Shown here piece by piece: positions 17,178 to 26,714 of a DNA stretch of 64,000 nucleotides. This DNA is from Verrucomicrobiaceae bacterium (GTDB lineage Bacteria; Verrucomicrobiota; Verrucomicrobiia; Verrucomicrobiales; Verrucomicrobiaceae): the NCBI GenBank assembly GCA_016795485.1, contig JAEUHM010000035.1:20582-84581 (forward strand), read 5' to 3'. Under the pieces are notes generated by a model that searched no databases, was not told the origin of the DNA, and saw nothing but the letters and a program-made list of their open reading frames with translations. The translations under genes were made by a program, and so were the position numbers. Every line of letters begins with the position of its first letter. Within the stretch, counting starts at the first letter, position 1.

Positions 17178-17953
17178 TCGCGGCTCAGGCAGTGCGCGTG
17201 CTGATTTTGCTGGTGATCCTGGGAATCACCATCGCCTGTTTGATCGCAGGGCGATACGTAGCCGCGATTCTCATCTCTGGAGTAGCATGGTTGACCTACC
17301 TTTGGGGAACCCTAAGACCCAATTGCTCATGGTTTGGCGAGGTGCTCTCGCACATGCCAGGGGGAGAGGTAGCGATCACGATAGACGATGGTCCCGATCC
17401 GGCCACGACCCCGGCGCTCCTTGCGATATTGCGGACGGCCAAGGTCAATGCGACGTTCTTCCTCATTGGTGAGCGAGCAGTAGCACACCCCAGGCTCGTG
17501 GAGGCGATTCGAGCGGACGGTCACGACATTGGCAACCACACTCAAACACATCCTCAATTTGCCTTCTGGGCTTTGGGGCCTTGGCGCATGTGGCGTGAGA
17601 TTCGAGCGTGCCAAGTCAGCCTTCAGAACGCTCCGGCGTATTTCAGAAGCCCAGTCGGCCACACGAATCCCTTTGTCAGCCCCGTGCTCAAGCAGTTAGG
17701 CCTGAGGCGAGTCGCTTGGAGTGCCCGCGGCTATGATGCAGTCCGCAAAGATGTCGACGGGATCATGGCCGATTTGTTCACAGACCTAAAATCGGGAAGC
17801 ATCGTGCTCATACACGACGCCACCCCCGTCTGTAGCGAAGTGCTGGAGCGCCTCATCGCAGAAATCAATCGCCGAGGGCTGAGAACTGCGCTCTTGCCAC
17901 CTACTGCGGCATTGCATCCCGGCGGAGTATGCGCTGACCACGCATCCTTGTGA
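17174..17953 (+). CDS. polysaccharide deacetylase (NodB homology) with N-terminal membrane anchor
   Basis: A 259-residue carbohydrate esterase family 4 protein. Two hydrophobic segments (about residues 8-25 and 28-45) precede the catalytic domain. The motifs follow in order: TIDDGPDP with the metal-binding Asp near residue 72, HDIGNHTQTH with metal ligands His122 and His126, RSPVGH, and LIHDA. These residues support an active metal-dependent N- or O-deacetylase facing the periplasm. Its start overlaps the acyltransferase stop (ATGA). Its 3' end overlaps the convergent glycosyltransferase gene by 53 bp. The sugar substrate is unknown; chitin-like, peptidoglycan or glycolipid targets are all possible. 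Confidence 0.88.
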   Translation: MIAAQAVRVLILLVILGITIACLIAGRYVAAILISGVAWLTYLWGTLRPNCSWFGEVLSHMPGGEVAITIDDGPDPATTPALLAILRTAKVNATFFLIGERAVAHPRLVEAIRADGHDIGNHTQTHPQFAFWALGPWRMWREIRACQVSLQNAPAYFRSPVGHTNPFVSPVLKQLGLRRVAWSARGYDAVRKDVDGIMADLFTDLKSGSIVLIHDATPVCSEVLERLIAEINRRGLRTALLPPTAALHPGGVCADHASL

Positions 17954-18662
17954 TCAGTCGCCAGCCCAAGTGCAAGGCCGAGAGCCTCAGACACTGAAAA
18001 CCATAGATCACCGCTTTCTTGAACGGGATGGAGCTTGCATCTGCCTCGTAGCTGGTGGGACACGTTACCTCGCAGGTCGGGAAACCGTAACGCAAAGCGG
18101 CCACCAGCATCTCATTGTCGAAGATGAAATCGTTGCGGAAGCTGTGGAATGGCACAGTGGACAAAAGCTCGCGAGTGTAGGCTCTGTAGCCCGTGTGGAA
18201 CTCCGTGTGATAAGTCCCGAGCATCAAGCACATGACGTTCGTAAGCCCCCAATTTGCCAAATAACGCCACACGGGCATACCTCCCGTGAGCGCTCCTTTT
18301 CCGGACGTGCGTGATGCGAGACAAAGATCGTAGTGCCCTGCTGTGAGCATGGCGGCCATAGCTGGGATCAGTCGTGGCGTGTATTGATAGTCAGGGTGAA
18401 GTTGCACCACGATGTCTGCCCCGGCATCCAGACCGTACTGGAGGCACCTCTTTACATTGCCACCATAGTTCTGGTTCTTCTCGTTTACATGAACCGTGAT
18501 GCCCAATTGTTTGGCAATCTCCACCGTCTTGTCTTTGGAGCAGTCATCGACAAGAATGATGAAGTCCGCCACCTCTCGTGAGATGTCGTCCACGGTCTTC
18601 TTGATCGTCTTCTCGGCAAAGTAACCGGGCATGACGACTGCGATCTTTTTTCCTTCCAGCAT
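17901..18662 (-). CDS. family 2 glycosyltransferase
   Basis: A 253-residue GT-A fold glycosyltransferase. It begins KKIAVVMPGYFAEKTIKKTV, continues with IILVDDCSKDKTVEIAKQL and NYGGNVKRCLQYGLDAGADI, and has QLHPDYQYTP at the nucleotide-sugar and metal site. TGYRAYTRELL near the middle is typical of GT2 enzymes. I chose the ATG at 18662 because the fold starts right there; an in-frame start at 18830 would add 56 residues without recognisable homology. No transmembrane segment, so it probably works at the cytoplasmic membrane face. Donor and acceptor are unknown. Convergent with the deacetylase gene, overlapping it by 53 bp. Confidence 0.85.
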   Translation of the reverse strand: MLEGKKIAVVMPGYFAEKTIKKTVDDISREVADFIILVDDCSKDKTVEIAKQLGITVHVNEKNQNYGGNVKRCLQYGLDAGADIVVQLHPDYQYTPRLIPAMAAMLTAGHYDLCLASRTSGKGALTGGMPVWRYLANWGLTNVMCLMLGTYHTEFHTGYRAYTRELLSTVPFHSFRNDFIFDNEMLVAALRYGFPTCEVTCPTSYEADASSIPFKKAVIYGFQCLRLSALHLGWRLITRMRGQRILRRDAMPQ

Positions 18663-18845
18663 ACGCGGCGGATCATAGCAGCCGAGTCTGAGCGCGCCAG
18701 CAGTGATTAACCCTAGTCTAGCCAAAGGTTCGGCAATGCTAAAAACACGACTATCCCCCCGTAGGTATGGAAAGTTGAACACAAACCAGGAGGGCATCTC
18801 GTGGCCCATGCCAACACCTAAAACCATCAAAACTCAGCTTACACC

Positions 18846-19820
18846 GTGAGTGGACTCGTCGGACATAGCATCTATGGGCTTCTTGGACTCAAGGAAGCCC
18901 AGAGACGCGGCTCAAAGGTCATCAACGCGGCGAGATTACATCTAGGGAGCTATTTGGCAGGAGCCTATATTGGGAGTGACATCCAGACCATGCCTGAAGC
19001 CATCTGCGTGGAAACAGGGCGTGAGGTAGGTTACGGAACCGTACCGCTGGATAAAAGTCCCCTGACTGACGGACCCGTGAAGCCATTCACTTTAGCTACA
19101 CCAGAGGGGCAGCTTAGTCCGAAGGATGTCCACACGCGATTCTATGGACGCGCGCATCTAGTGTTTGGTTGGGGTTTGCGGGAGAAATCATTGCGCGTGC
19201 CGTGGGACCACCTTGCGGACTATTTTGCGGCAGTGTGGGAGGATATCCACATGCTTCCAGGCGATCTCATGCGTCAGCAAGCTTATGTTCTAGGCTGGAT
19301 TGCCCACGTGGTGGGCGACAGCTTAATCAAGAGCATTCAGCCAGGGGTTCAACTTAAGCTACTCGATGGCGCCTACACACCACGCAATCGTCCTATCCAA
19401 GACTTGTATGCCTTCCACGAGGTTGGAGTAAACGAGCTAGCGACCGACTGGCTCCAACTCTTCCGTTCGATGGCAGAGAGTCCAGTAGAAGCCGTCCAAT
19501 CTCATTACATGCGCTGCACTCACATGTCAGGCCATCTTGGGAAGCTCTTTCCAGACGGATGGCTGCCAGAATCCGAAGCCACGCTCAAGGTCGTGTTGAA
19601 GGAAAATCGCCGCTGGCTCGCTCAGCATGCCAAAGACGTGCTTAGTGATATGGAACTGACCAACGGCAGCTGTAGAGCCTCGCTCAGAGAACTTGCTGGC
19701 TTGGATTACCCAGAAATGAAGCAATTGGCCAGTGATGCAGGTCTCAGACAAGTCCTAGATTACATCGCTACCGAGATCGCCTCGATGATCGATGCCATGG
19801 AAGTGCGACTGAAACGCTGA
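18846..19820 (+). CDS. hypothetical protein, possible zinc-dependent phospholipase C-like fold
   Basis: A 324-residue protein starting at GTG 18846. The segments RLHLGSYLAGAYIGSDIQT, HTRFYGRAHLVFGW and QQAYVLGWIAHVVGD carry spaced His/Asp residues reminiscent of the all-helical zinc-dependent phospholipase C/S1-P1-nuclease fold, where a Gly-Trp-x-x-His-x-x-x-Asp helix binds zinc. This is a motif-level guess, not a firm assignment. No clear signal peptide is visible, which would be unusual for a secreted lipase. It is divergent from the GT2 gene and convergent with the large PQQ protein gene, with 25 bp between stops. It may belong with the lipid/glycan group upstream. Confidence 0.5.
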   Translation: MSGLVGHSIYGLLGLKEAQRRGSKVINAARLHLGSYLAGAYIGSDIQTMPEAICVETGREVGYGTVPLDKSPLTDGPVKPFTLATPEGQLSPKDVHTRFYGRAHLVFGWGLREKSLRVPWDHLADYFAAVWEDIHMLPGDLMRQQAYVLGWIAHVVGDSLIKSIQPGVQLKLLDGAYTPRNRPIQDLYAFHEVGVNELATDWLQLFRSMAESPVEAVQSHYMRCTHMSGHLGKLFPDGWLPESEATLKVVLKENRRWLAQHAKDVLSDMELTNGSCRASLRELAGLDYPEMKQLASDAGLRQVLDYIATEIASMIDAMEVRLKR

Positions 19821-19845
19821 ACCGGTCTTTGCAAAGGGTGAGGTG

Positions 19846-22800
19846 TCAGGGCTTGCCTTGGAAGCAGATGACACGTCCATCCAGGGTGCTCATAAACACG
19901 CAGCCCTGAGCAACAGTGAGCCCATCCCAAGCCGGCGGGCTATCGAGCTTCAGCGTGCTAACGACAGCACCGTCCTCGGTGTTCACCGCAAGCAGCAACC
20001 CGCCATTCTTGCCTTCGAGATTGTCATCCATCTTTTGCACCAACGGGAGGATGGTCTCATCTCCCTTGCCCATGCGCACGACCGCATCCTCTTCATCCAC
20101 AACGTCCTCAGGGCCTGCCACAAAGATGGTCTTCTGAGCTACCGCCATGCCACGTGCGATGATGGGCACATCTTTGGTCCACTGTGGGTCGACGAAATAG
20201 CCATTCGCCGGCATCTGCACTTCTGAGCCAGGTCCGGCCTTTGGTGCATCTGTCGCAAGTCTAAGCGCCATCCCTTTGTCATTCATCCCAGGAACAAAAC
20301 TCTGCACCGCCAACTGACCATTGTTCCGGTTGCCCGAAGCATCCGCACCACTGCTCTGGTCGAAAGTTAGCACCAGGGCTGGCTTGGCCTCTGCACCGAT
20401 GCCCTTGCCGGGTGTGCGCGCCCTTGCGGCAAGCTGCTCTGGCGTTGCGGCGGTGTGGCTTATCGCGATTGCATCAATAGAACCCGCAAACTCACTCACA
20501 TCGGAGATCAGTTTGCTCCCACCGTCTGCCGCGATGTCCAATCCATCACGGGGAGCTGCTGTCATGAAGCCAAGCGCAGTTGCACTAGCACCAAGTTTGC
20601 CGTCGACGTAGATCTTTAGCGACTTGTCCTCCGCAAGCACACCCGCCAAATGATGCCAACCGTTGTCGATTGGCTCTGCAGCCGTGACAGCCGAAATGGC
20701 TCCCTTTTCTGTCGTTTTTACGGCAAACGACGGCTTTCCTTCACGCAGGGTGAGTGCGTAACCCATACGAGTTCCGCCATGGGCAACAATCGTTCCTCCA
20801 CGCAGATCTGTCTTGATCCAAGCCTCGACCGTCAGCGGCTTGTTAGTCGGGTCGAGCGATGGATTGTTGGCAAAACTGATAGCAGCTATCTCGCCAACTG
20901 CGGCTTCTGTAGCTTTTCCCTTCCCTTTGGCTCCAGCTTTGGCCTTCTTCCGCGGATTCCCAGCGGTCAGAGCCTTGGTGAGGAGTTCCTGGGAAACCTG
21001 AGGTGCCTCTTTGGGTGCCGAGAACAAATGGTGCTCCAGCGGGGTAGTCCATTTGTAATACTGTGGCTTGCGGGCAAAAGAGTAGACGTTTTTGTCATCC
21101 ACACACAAGATTCGGCCAGAAGGCGTGAACTTGCCCGCTTGATAGTATCCGTTGTGTCCCCCGGCAAAGTTCTTTCCATAGACCCAGTAGCTGCGGTGAA
21201 ACCATGTGTCGTCGAGGAATCCCATGGGCGCGTAAACGTGAGCTCCCTCGCCCTGCTGATTTGCACCATGAGCAATCGCGTTTCCACTTGTGACACCAAT
21301 CTCAGGACGCTGGCCGTCGGCAGAAAACTTTTGCGACTTTAGATAAGTAAACTTTCCGTCAGACACAAGAATGTCTGCTAGGCCCGTTGGCATTTGGAGC
21401 GTCTGGAGTTTGTCTTGAATATCCCCACCGGTCTCGGGATCACGATCATCCACACTCGTTTCTACAAGCTTTGAGCCGGAGCTAATGTCCACTTTGGTGA
21501 ACCGCAGTCCTCCGTTAAGGAAATTGGACCGACCAGCGACGAAGTTGGCCACGCCATCTTCCACAAGCACAGCCCCGTGGACAGGCCACACGGACTCCAG
21601 GCCTTCAAAAGCCATGTGCCGCTCCCAACGCGGTGCGCCACGGAATCGCCATACCAGTTCGCCATCTTTAGCCTTCAAGCAGTATACCCATCCATCCGCA
21701 CTGCCGAAGACCACGCGTCCCTTCCATACGCTCGGAGGCGAATCGATCCGTCCACCCGTCGTGTAGTGCCAGGAAGGCTTTCCGGTTGCTGCGTTGATCG
21801 CATGCAGGGTATGGCGATCCACTTGTACCACAAACACTTTCCCCTCCGCAATCGTGGTCGATGTGAGTTTGCCATCCAGCTTGATTTCCCATTTCGGTGC
21901 CAGTCCGTTAGCTGTCACCGGGCTGTTAAGATAGCCCGTGCGTCCCTCGGTGGACCGGTAAGTTGGCCAGTCGGCTTGCCCCGGCTCATCATATTCGTCA
22001 AACGAGTCCTCATAGGCTGGCCCCTTCTCCATCCTGCCTTCATCTGAGTCAGCAAGGCTTGGTTTAGGCAGATTTTTTGAGGCAGGAATGAGGGCATTGA
22101 TGCCGTAAAGCTTCGTCTCAGGGTAGCACGCGCAATTGTGTGGCGGTGCATACGTGATTCCATTCGCTGGCATGACACCGTAAAGGCAAGCGCCGCGCAC
22201 CCAGTGGTTAATGTCCCACTTTTTCCCAGTAAAGTCGATAAACTCCACCCCGGTACGAGACATCAACATGAAGTTCTCCGTTGCCTTCGAGATGTAGCAG
22301 CGATGATGGAACCAGTAAGTATCGACGGTCGGCGGAAACTCGGTCTTAACTTCTCCTGTGAGCGGATCCCTCCCTGTCAAAATGCCAGTGTCACCCGTTC
22401 CGGTGTTAGGCGCATTCCAAACTTGGTTTTTGGCAATCAAGAGGTCGTGTGGGCTCTGATAGCCAGACTTGGCGTGGGGGGCCGTCCAGAGCTTCTTGCC
22501 TGACATTTGATCGTAGCCAGCCATTTCCCCTTCTCCGCCGGCGAAAATCACCACGGACTGATAGGCGATGAGACGTGGGCCGAAGTTAAACTGGATAGCT
22601 GCTTTACGTTTTGCGAGCTCGGACTCCCACATCGGCTTTCCGTTGGTGCGATCCAATGCTACAAGACTCTTACCATTGTGGAAGAAGAGTCCCTTTTCAC
22701 TCACGCACATGCTAAGCGGGGCGCATGCCGTATTGAGTGTCCAAAGCAACTTTCCGCTGGCGATATCAAAAGCCATGATGTCTCGCGGTTGCTCATCCCA

Positions 22801-23784
22801 AGTGTAACGCTCCACTTCCTTCTGGTTCTCGTATTTGTAATCATCCAGTTCATGCTTGCCAGTCTGATTAGACAGAGTGAACAGCGTGCCGCCCTCTACC
22901 AAGATCTCTTCACAGGCCTTTGACTGCTCAAACACCCGCTTCGTTTCGCCTGTAGCCGCGTCAAACTGCGTAACTGGGGCCTTGAATGCGAGAGTGGCAA
23001 ACACATCGTCGCCAACAGCCACCAATCGACGCGTCAGTTGTGTCGGACCAGACTTCAGCGGCCACATGTGGTTCTGCCAATCCGCGAGGTCGCGCTTCCA
23101 CAAGACTACACCATTAAAAGCATCACGCGCGATGAGCCTCCACTTCGGCGGCAGCACGATAGAAATCCTGGAGCCCTCATCCATGATGTAAAACATCCGC
23201 CCTTTGGCAGAAACCATCGCACTCAGGGAGGACATTCGATCATGATGCCTGCTCCAACGCGGACTTCCTACCCATTGCAGAGCTTCCGGTGGCCCCACGT
23301 AGTTGTCTTTTGCCACCGGATTGCCATCAGGCGAATGCAAGTAGTGCGTCCAGTCGTCCATGTCGCTCGGCCGCTCTTTCCTGGTGATCTTTCCATCTTT
23401 CTTGCGATAGACCGCTCCTCCAGGCGTGAGCACCCGTTGGATCTCATTCTCGGTGACGCCGAGGGCATCATCGACGACAATCAGATTCACCATGTTGTCT
23501 ACATAGGGCAATGTGGGAGTGGCCAACTTCTCCAGCGCCACGGGTCCGTACACGCCTTTCTTCAGCAGGGCGCTGCGTGCCTTGTCGATGCGAGCCTGAT
23601 CGTTATCCAGCCCATGAACGACAATAGAATCGTTAACGCGAAAACCCTCCGTTAGGGTGCCATCGCCAGATCCAAGATGCACCACAAAGCCACCTTTCGT
23701 GGCGGTAGCATCGAGGATCGACTTGGCGTCCTGGGCATTCAAACCCAAGGACAAAACAGACAAAGCAAACAACGTGAACTTCAT
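19846..23784 (-). CDS. secreted fusion: methyltransferase-like domain, PQQ-type beta-propellers, LamG domain
   Basis: A 1312-residue protein with signal peptide MKFTLFALSVLSLGLNA. Residues 20-130 resemble a class I methyltransferase Rossmann fold: VVHLGSGDGTLTEG (residues 34-47) is like the SAM-binding motif I, then VHGLDNDQARIDKAR and VDDALGVTENEIQRVLTPGG. Two blocks of PQQ-like propeller repeats follow (for example DAFNGVVLWKRDLADW, DIASGKLLWTLNTACAP, NAATGKPSWHYTTGG, KDGELVWRF). After a Lys/Gly/Ala-rich linker (plus-strand 20911-20955) comes a concanavalin/LamG domain (TVEAWIKTDLRGGTIVAHGG, WHHLAGVLAEDKSLKIYVDG), then a final propeller repeat. No catalytic dehydrogenase site is evident. 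ATG at 23784 is chosen for the leader. Confidence 0.85.
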   Translation of the reverse strand: MKFTLFALSVLSLGLNAQDAKSILDATATKGGFVVHLGSGDGTLTEGFRVNDSIVVHGLDNDQARIDKARSALLKKGVYGPVALEKLATPTLPYVDNMVNLIVVDDALGVTENEIQRVLTPGGAVYRKKDGKITRKERPSDMDDWTHYLHSPDGNPVAKDNYVGPPEALQWVGSPRWSRHHDRMSSLSAMVSAKGRMFYIMDEGSRISIVLPPKWRLIARDAFNGVVLWKRDLADWQNHMWPLKSGPTQLTRRLVAVGDDVFATLAFKAPVTQFDAATGETKRVFEQSKACEEILVEGGTLFTLSNQTGKHELDDYKYENQKEVERYTWDEQPRDIMAFDIASGKLLWTLNTACAPLSMCVSEKGLFFHNGKSLVALDRTNGKPMWESELAKRKAAIQFNFGPRLIAYQSVVIFAGGEGEMAGYDQMSGKKLWTAPHAKSGYQSPHDLLIAKNQVWNAPNTGTGDTGILTGRDPLTGEVKTEFPPTVDTYWFHHRCYISKATENFMLMSRTGVEFIDFTGKKWDINHWVRGACLYGVMPANGITYAPPHNCACYPETKLYGINALIPASKNLPKPSLADSDEGRMEKGPAYEDSFDEYDEPGQADWPTYRSTEGRTGYLNSPVTANGLAPKWEIKLDGKLTSTTIAEGKVFVVQVDRHTLHAINAATGKPSWHYTTGGRIDSPPSVWKGRVVFGSADGWVYCLKAKDGELVWRFRGAPRWERHMAFEGLESVWPVHGAVLVEDGVANFVAGRSNFLNGGLRFTKVDISSGSKLVETSVDDRDPETGGDIQDKLQTLQMPTGLADILVSDGKFTYLKSQKFSADGQRPEIGVTSGNAIAHGANQQGEGAHVYAPMGFLDDTWFHRSYWVYGKNFAGGHNGYYQAGKFTPSGRILCVDDKNVYSFARKPQYYKWTTPLEHHLFSAPKEAPQVSQELLTKALTAGNPRKKAKAGAKGKGKATEAAVGEIAAISFANNPSLDPTNKPLTVEAWIKTDLRGGTIVAHGGTRMGYALTLREGKPSFAVKTTEKGAISAVTAAEPIDNGWHHLAGVLAEDKSLKIYVDGKLGASATALGFMTAAPRDGLDIAADGGSKLISDVSEFAGSIDAIAISHTAATPEQLAARARTPGKGIGAEAKPALVLTFDQSSGADASGNRNNGQLAVQSFVPGMNDKGMALRLATDAPKAGPGSEVQMPANGYFVDPQWTKDVPIIARGMAVAQKTIFVAGPEDVVDEEDAVVRMGKGDETILPLVQKMDDNLEGKNGGLLLAVNTEDGAVVSTLKLDSPPAWDGLTVAQGCVFMSTLDGRVICFQGKP

Positions 23785-23880
23785 GGAGCCGTGTAAAACG
23801 CGAGGCTCAGGCCCACGTTTCAACGGAAATCAACCATTGTAGGGGCTGATTCAATCCTGCTCGCCACCAAAAAACCAATG

Positions 23881-25131
23881 CTAGCCAAATAAAGCCGCCA
23901 CGGCTTTGCCACCGTCGGTGATCGGCACCGGACGAGTACCATCCATGAGCTCTTTTGCGGGGTCTATCCCCATGGCAGCATGGATGGTGGCATGGAAGTC
24001 CACCAGCGGGACAGGACTATCCACTGGCTTCTTCGCCAGTTCATCGGTCACTCCATAAGCACCACAATGCTTCAAACCTCCGCCCGCTAGCACCATCGAG
24101 AACGCTGTTCCCTGGTGTCCACGGCCACCACGCCCGTCAAACTCAGGTGGACGACCAAACTCCGTGCCTACAACAATCAAGGTGCGGTCAAGGAGACCCT
24201 TTTGCTTCAAGTCAGAAATGAGCGCCGCTAATGCGGTGTCCAGTTCTTGGATCAACAGGTGCTGGTTTTGGCTTCCTTCATTATGAATGTCCCAGCCTGT
24301 GCCATTCATGAAGTTAAGGTTGTGTGACACCTCAATAAATCGCACGCCAGCCTGAACCAGACGCCGAGCAAGAAGACAACGTTGACCAAACTCGCCACCG
24401 TAACTGTTCCGCAACGAGTCCGACTCATCTTTGAGGTTGAAGTGCCTCATAAAGTTGGGACCAGACAACTGAAGTGCCTGTTCTTGGGCAGAACGGTAGT
24501 CCGCGATAGCAGAATCGCCGGGTGCACGGCGCATCAGCGGCTGCAAAAGCTGCTCGCGCGTCATCGCACGCTTTTCATCAACAAAATCAGGCCGCGTAAA
24601 CCCAGCAGGGCCAGTGTTCGTGTCAGTCAAATAGACATAGCCATGCTTTGCCCCCAAGAAACCAGGGCCACGGCTTACATTTGGATAACCGATCAAAATG
24701 TAAGCTGGCACATCTGAACTTGCAGCACCTCGCTCGTGAGCCACGATGCTACCGATGCTCGGATAAATCGTGTTGCCAGAGATCATCCTACCTGTGTGCA
24801 CCAGATTTGTCGCAAACGCATGCTCATCAATGACATGATGGTTAACCGTCCGCATCGCGGTCACATGCTCCATCAGTTTGGCCGTTTTACTTAGATGCTC
24901 AGTGACCTGAACCCCTGGCACTGAGGTATCGATCGCCTTATACATAGATCCGGCAATCTTCTGCTTGTCCTTCCAGTTGCCCAGTTTCTTAGGATCAAAA
25001 GTATCAATCTGGGACATCCCTCCACCCAGCCAGATAAAGATACAGTGATCAGCCTTGCCGCGAGGCACATTGGCAAAGGCAGGTGCCGCTGCGAGAGCAG
25101 CCGCTTGAGTCAGGAAAGTGCGTCGATTCAT
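23881..25131 (-). CDS. DUF1501 family twin-arginine exported protein
   Basis: A 416-residue DUF1501 protein. The leader [20 protein letters not shown] holds the Tat twin arginines at residues 3-4, then [19 protein letters not shown]. Family signatures [30 protein letters not shown] and [20 protein letters not shown] follow. An upstream in-frame start would push the Tat motif inward, so the ATG at 25131 is preferred. It is the last of three same-strand DUF1501 genes, 147 bp downstream of the middle one. No PSD1 partner is adjacent. Confidence 0.9.
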   Translation of the reverse strand: MNRRTFLTQAAALAAAPAFANVPRGKADHCIFIWLGGGMSQIDTFDPKKLGNWKDKQKIAGSMYKAIDTSVPGVQVTEHLSKTAKLMEHVTAMRTVNHHVIDEHAFATNLVHTGRMISGNTIYPSIGSIVAHERGAASSDVPAYILIGYPNVSRGPGFLGAKHGYVYLTDTNTGPAGFTRPDFVDEKRAMTREQLLQPLMRRAPGDSAIADYRSAQEQALQLSGPNFMRHFNLKDESDSLRNSYGGEFGQRCLLARRLVQAGVRFIEVSHNLNFMNGTGWDIHNEGSQNQHLLIQELDTALAALISDLKQKGLLDRTLIVVGTEFGRPPEFDGRGGRGHQGTAFSMVLAGGGLKHCGAYGVTDELAKKPVDSPVPLVDFHATIHAAMGIDPAKELMDGTRPVPITDGGKAVAALFG

Positions 25132-25185
25132 AGTGGTTCTGACCACATTAACGCTGCCAAACATCGATTTTCACCAACGACTTCC

Positions 25186-25201
25186 CCCCACTTTAGTGGG
25201 G
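25186..25201. other. perfect short hairpin between two DUF1501 genes
   Basis: CCCCACT and AGTGGGG form a perfect 7-bp stem around TT, 55 bp upstream of the 25131 start. No run of T follows on either strand, so it is not a textbook intrinsic terminator. It could be a processing or attenuation hairpin between the two DUF1501 genes, or simply chance. Confidence 0.35.
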
Positions 25202-25278
25202 TACACTTGCATCGGCATGGTCAATCGAGATATGCTCACACCTTGAGGTCTCCAACTCCCTTTCGAGACTTGGTCTAT

Positions 25279-26709
25279 TCAGCCAAATATCTCGGTTAGC
25301 GGCTTGCCTTCTTCGAGGAGATGGTAAGTGCGGCCTACGCGATCTTGGGCTGTGAGGTCGCTGATGCCCATTGCGTAGTAGACGGTCTTGGCGATGTCTT
25401 CTGGATAGATGGGGCGATCCAGCGGTAGCATGGCTTTGGCATCTGTAGCTCCCACAACCGCGCCTCCCCTCACTCCACCGCCTGCCATCATGACGCTCAT
25501 GCACGCCGTCCAGTGGTCGCGGCCCGCTCCATTTACGCCGCCAGACCGAGGGTCGCCTATCTTGGGAGTGCGTCCCATTTCACTGGTGACAAGCACAAGG
25601 GTATCGTCTAGCAAGCCACTCGCAGACATGTCCTCGATGAAAGCGCTGAAACTTTGGTCAAACTTGGGCAGCAAGTGTTGACGGAGGCAGTTGAAGTTGT
25701 CACCATGGGTGTCCCAACCACCTGCGCTCTTGCATTGCTTGTGAATGCTCTCGTCTTCCTTCCAGAACACGGTCACAAAGGGAACGCCAGCTTCTACCAA
25801 TCGACGAGCCATGAGAAGGCTCATGCCATTGATATGTTCTCCATAGCGCTCTCGGAGCTTTTTGGGCTCACTGGCAATGTCAAAGGCACGAGCAGCGTCT
25901 GGCGAAGAAAGAAGATCAAAGGCTCTCTGGTGCTGCTGCATATAGCCCTGAACCTGCATCTCATCATCCAGCCCACTGCGGGCGGAGTTGAGCGCGTTGA
26001 GTAGATTCCGCCGATCATGAATGCGGCCTGCAGTGAGTCCACCGCTCATCGTCAACACTGGGGACTGAAACTTGAGCGGTTGATCGAAATCTCCGATCAA
26101 AAAGAATGGGTCGTGCTCCATGCCGATGCGGCCTGCAAACTGGCCTGGACGGGTGAATGGGAGTTTGCTCGGCTTGTGAGGCAGGGTGATCAATTGGGGC
26201 AGGCCCGGATGGAGCGGTCGCTTCATGCCGACGACACTGCCCATATAGGGCCAATCTTCCGCATAGGGTCGGCGATCGTTGCCTTGCTGCTTGAATGTAG
26301 GGTCTGGTGCGTGACCCGTGAGGTTGTAATAATAGCCAGCGTGGTGATCGCCTGTGGCTCGGCCAGCATCGGTGACGCCGTGAACGAGCGCAAGATGATG
26401 CGCCTGCTTTGACAGGAGAGGCAGGTGCTCACAAAAGCGAATGTCTGGCGCAGTGGAGCGGATGGGCTTGAACTCACCCCGATACTCCATTGGCGCATCG
26501 GGTTTGAGATCCCACATGTCAATGTGCGATGCCCCTCCGCAAAGGAAGAAGAGGACCGTGGACTTGGCTGGCTTGGCGAGAGTAGGTGCGGCAACAGCGG
26601 GGGCAGTGGATGCATGGCTCCGCATCCCAAGCGGCAGTGCTGCGAGCGCGCTAGTCGAGGCCTTCAGAAAGGCCCGGCGGTTCTGGCTTGGATGGAAGAG
26701 TGGTGTCAT
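25279..26709 (-). CDS. DUF1501 family twin-arginine exported protein
   Basis: A 476-residue DUF1501 protein. Tat leader HPSQNRRAFLKASTSALAAL near residues 6-25, then an Ala/Pro-rich linker and TVLFFLCGGASHIDMWDLKP. Further signatures are LMARRLVEAGVPFVTVFW, VLVTSEMGRTPKIGD and GVNGAGRDHWTACMSVMMAGGG. The ATG at 26709 lies 5 bp after the stop of the upstream DUF1501 gene, so the two are almost certainly co-transcribed. It is more similar in layout to the 26715-28061 protein (both have the D-x-K-x-D-A-P region followed by RGEFKPI) than to the 25131 protein. Confidence 0.9.
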   Translation of the reverse strand: MTPLFHPSQNRRAFLKASTSALAALPLGMRSHASTAPAVAAPTLAKPAKSTVLFFLCGGASHIDMWDLKPDAPMEYRGEFKPIRSTAPDIRFCEHLPLLSKQAHHLALVHGVTDAGRATGDHHAGYYYNLTGHAPDPTFKQQGNDRRPYAEDWPYMGSVVGMKRPLHPGLPQLITLPHKPSKLPFTRPGQFAGRIGMEHDPFFLIGDFDQPLKFQSPVLTMSGGLTAGRIHDRRNLLNALNSARSGLDDEMQVQGYMQQHQRAFDLLSSPDAARAFDIASEPKKLRERYGEHINGMSLLMARRLVEAGVPFVTVFWKEDESIHKQCKSAGGWDTHGDNFNCLRQHLLPKFDQSFSAFIEDMSASGLLDDTLVLVTSEMGRTPKIGDPRSGGVNGAGRDHWTACMSVMMAGGGVRGGAVVGATDAKAMLPLDRPIYPEDIAKTVYYAMGISDLTAQDRVGRTYHLLEEGKPLTEIFG

Positions 26710-26714
26710 CGAAC

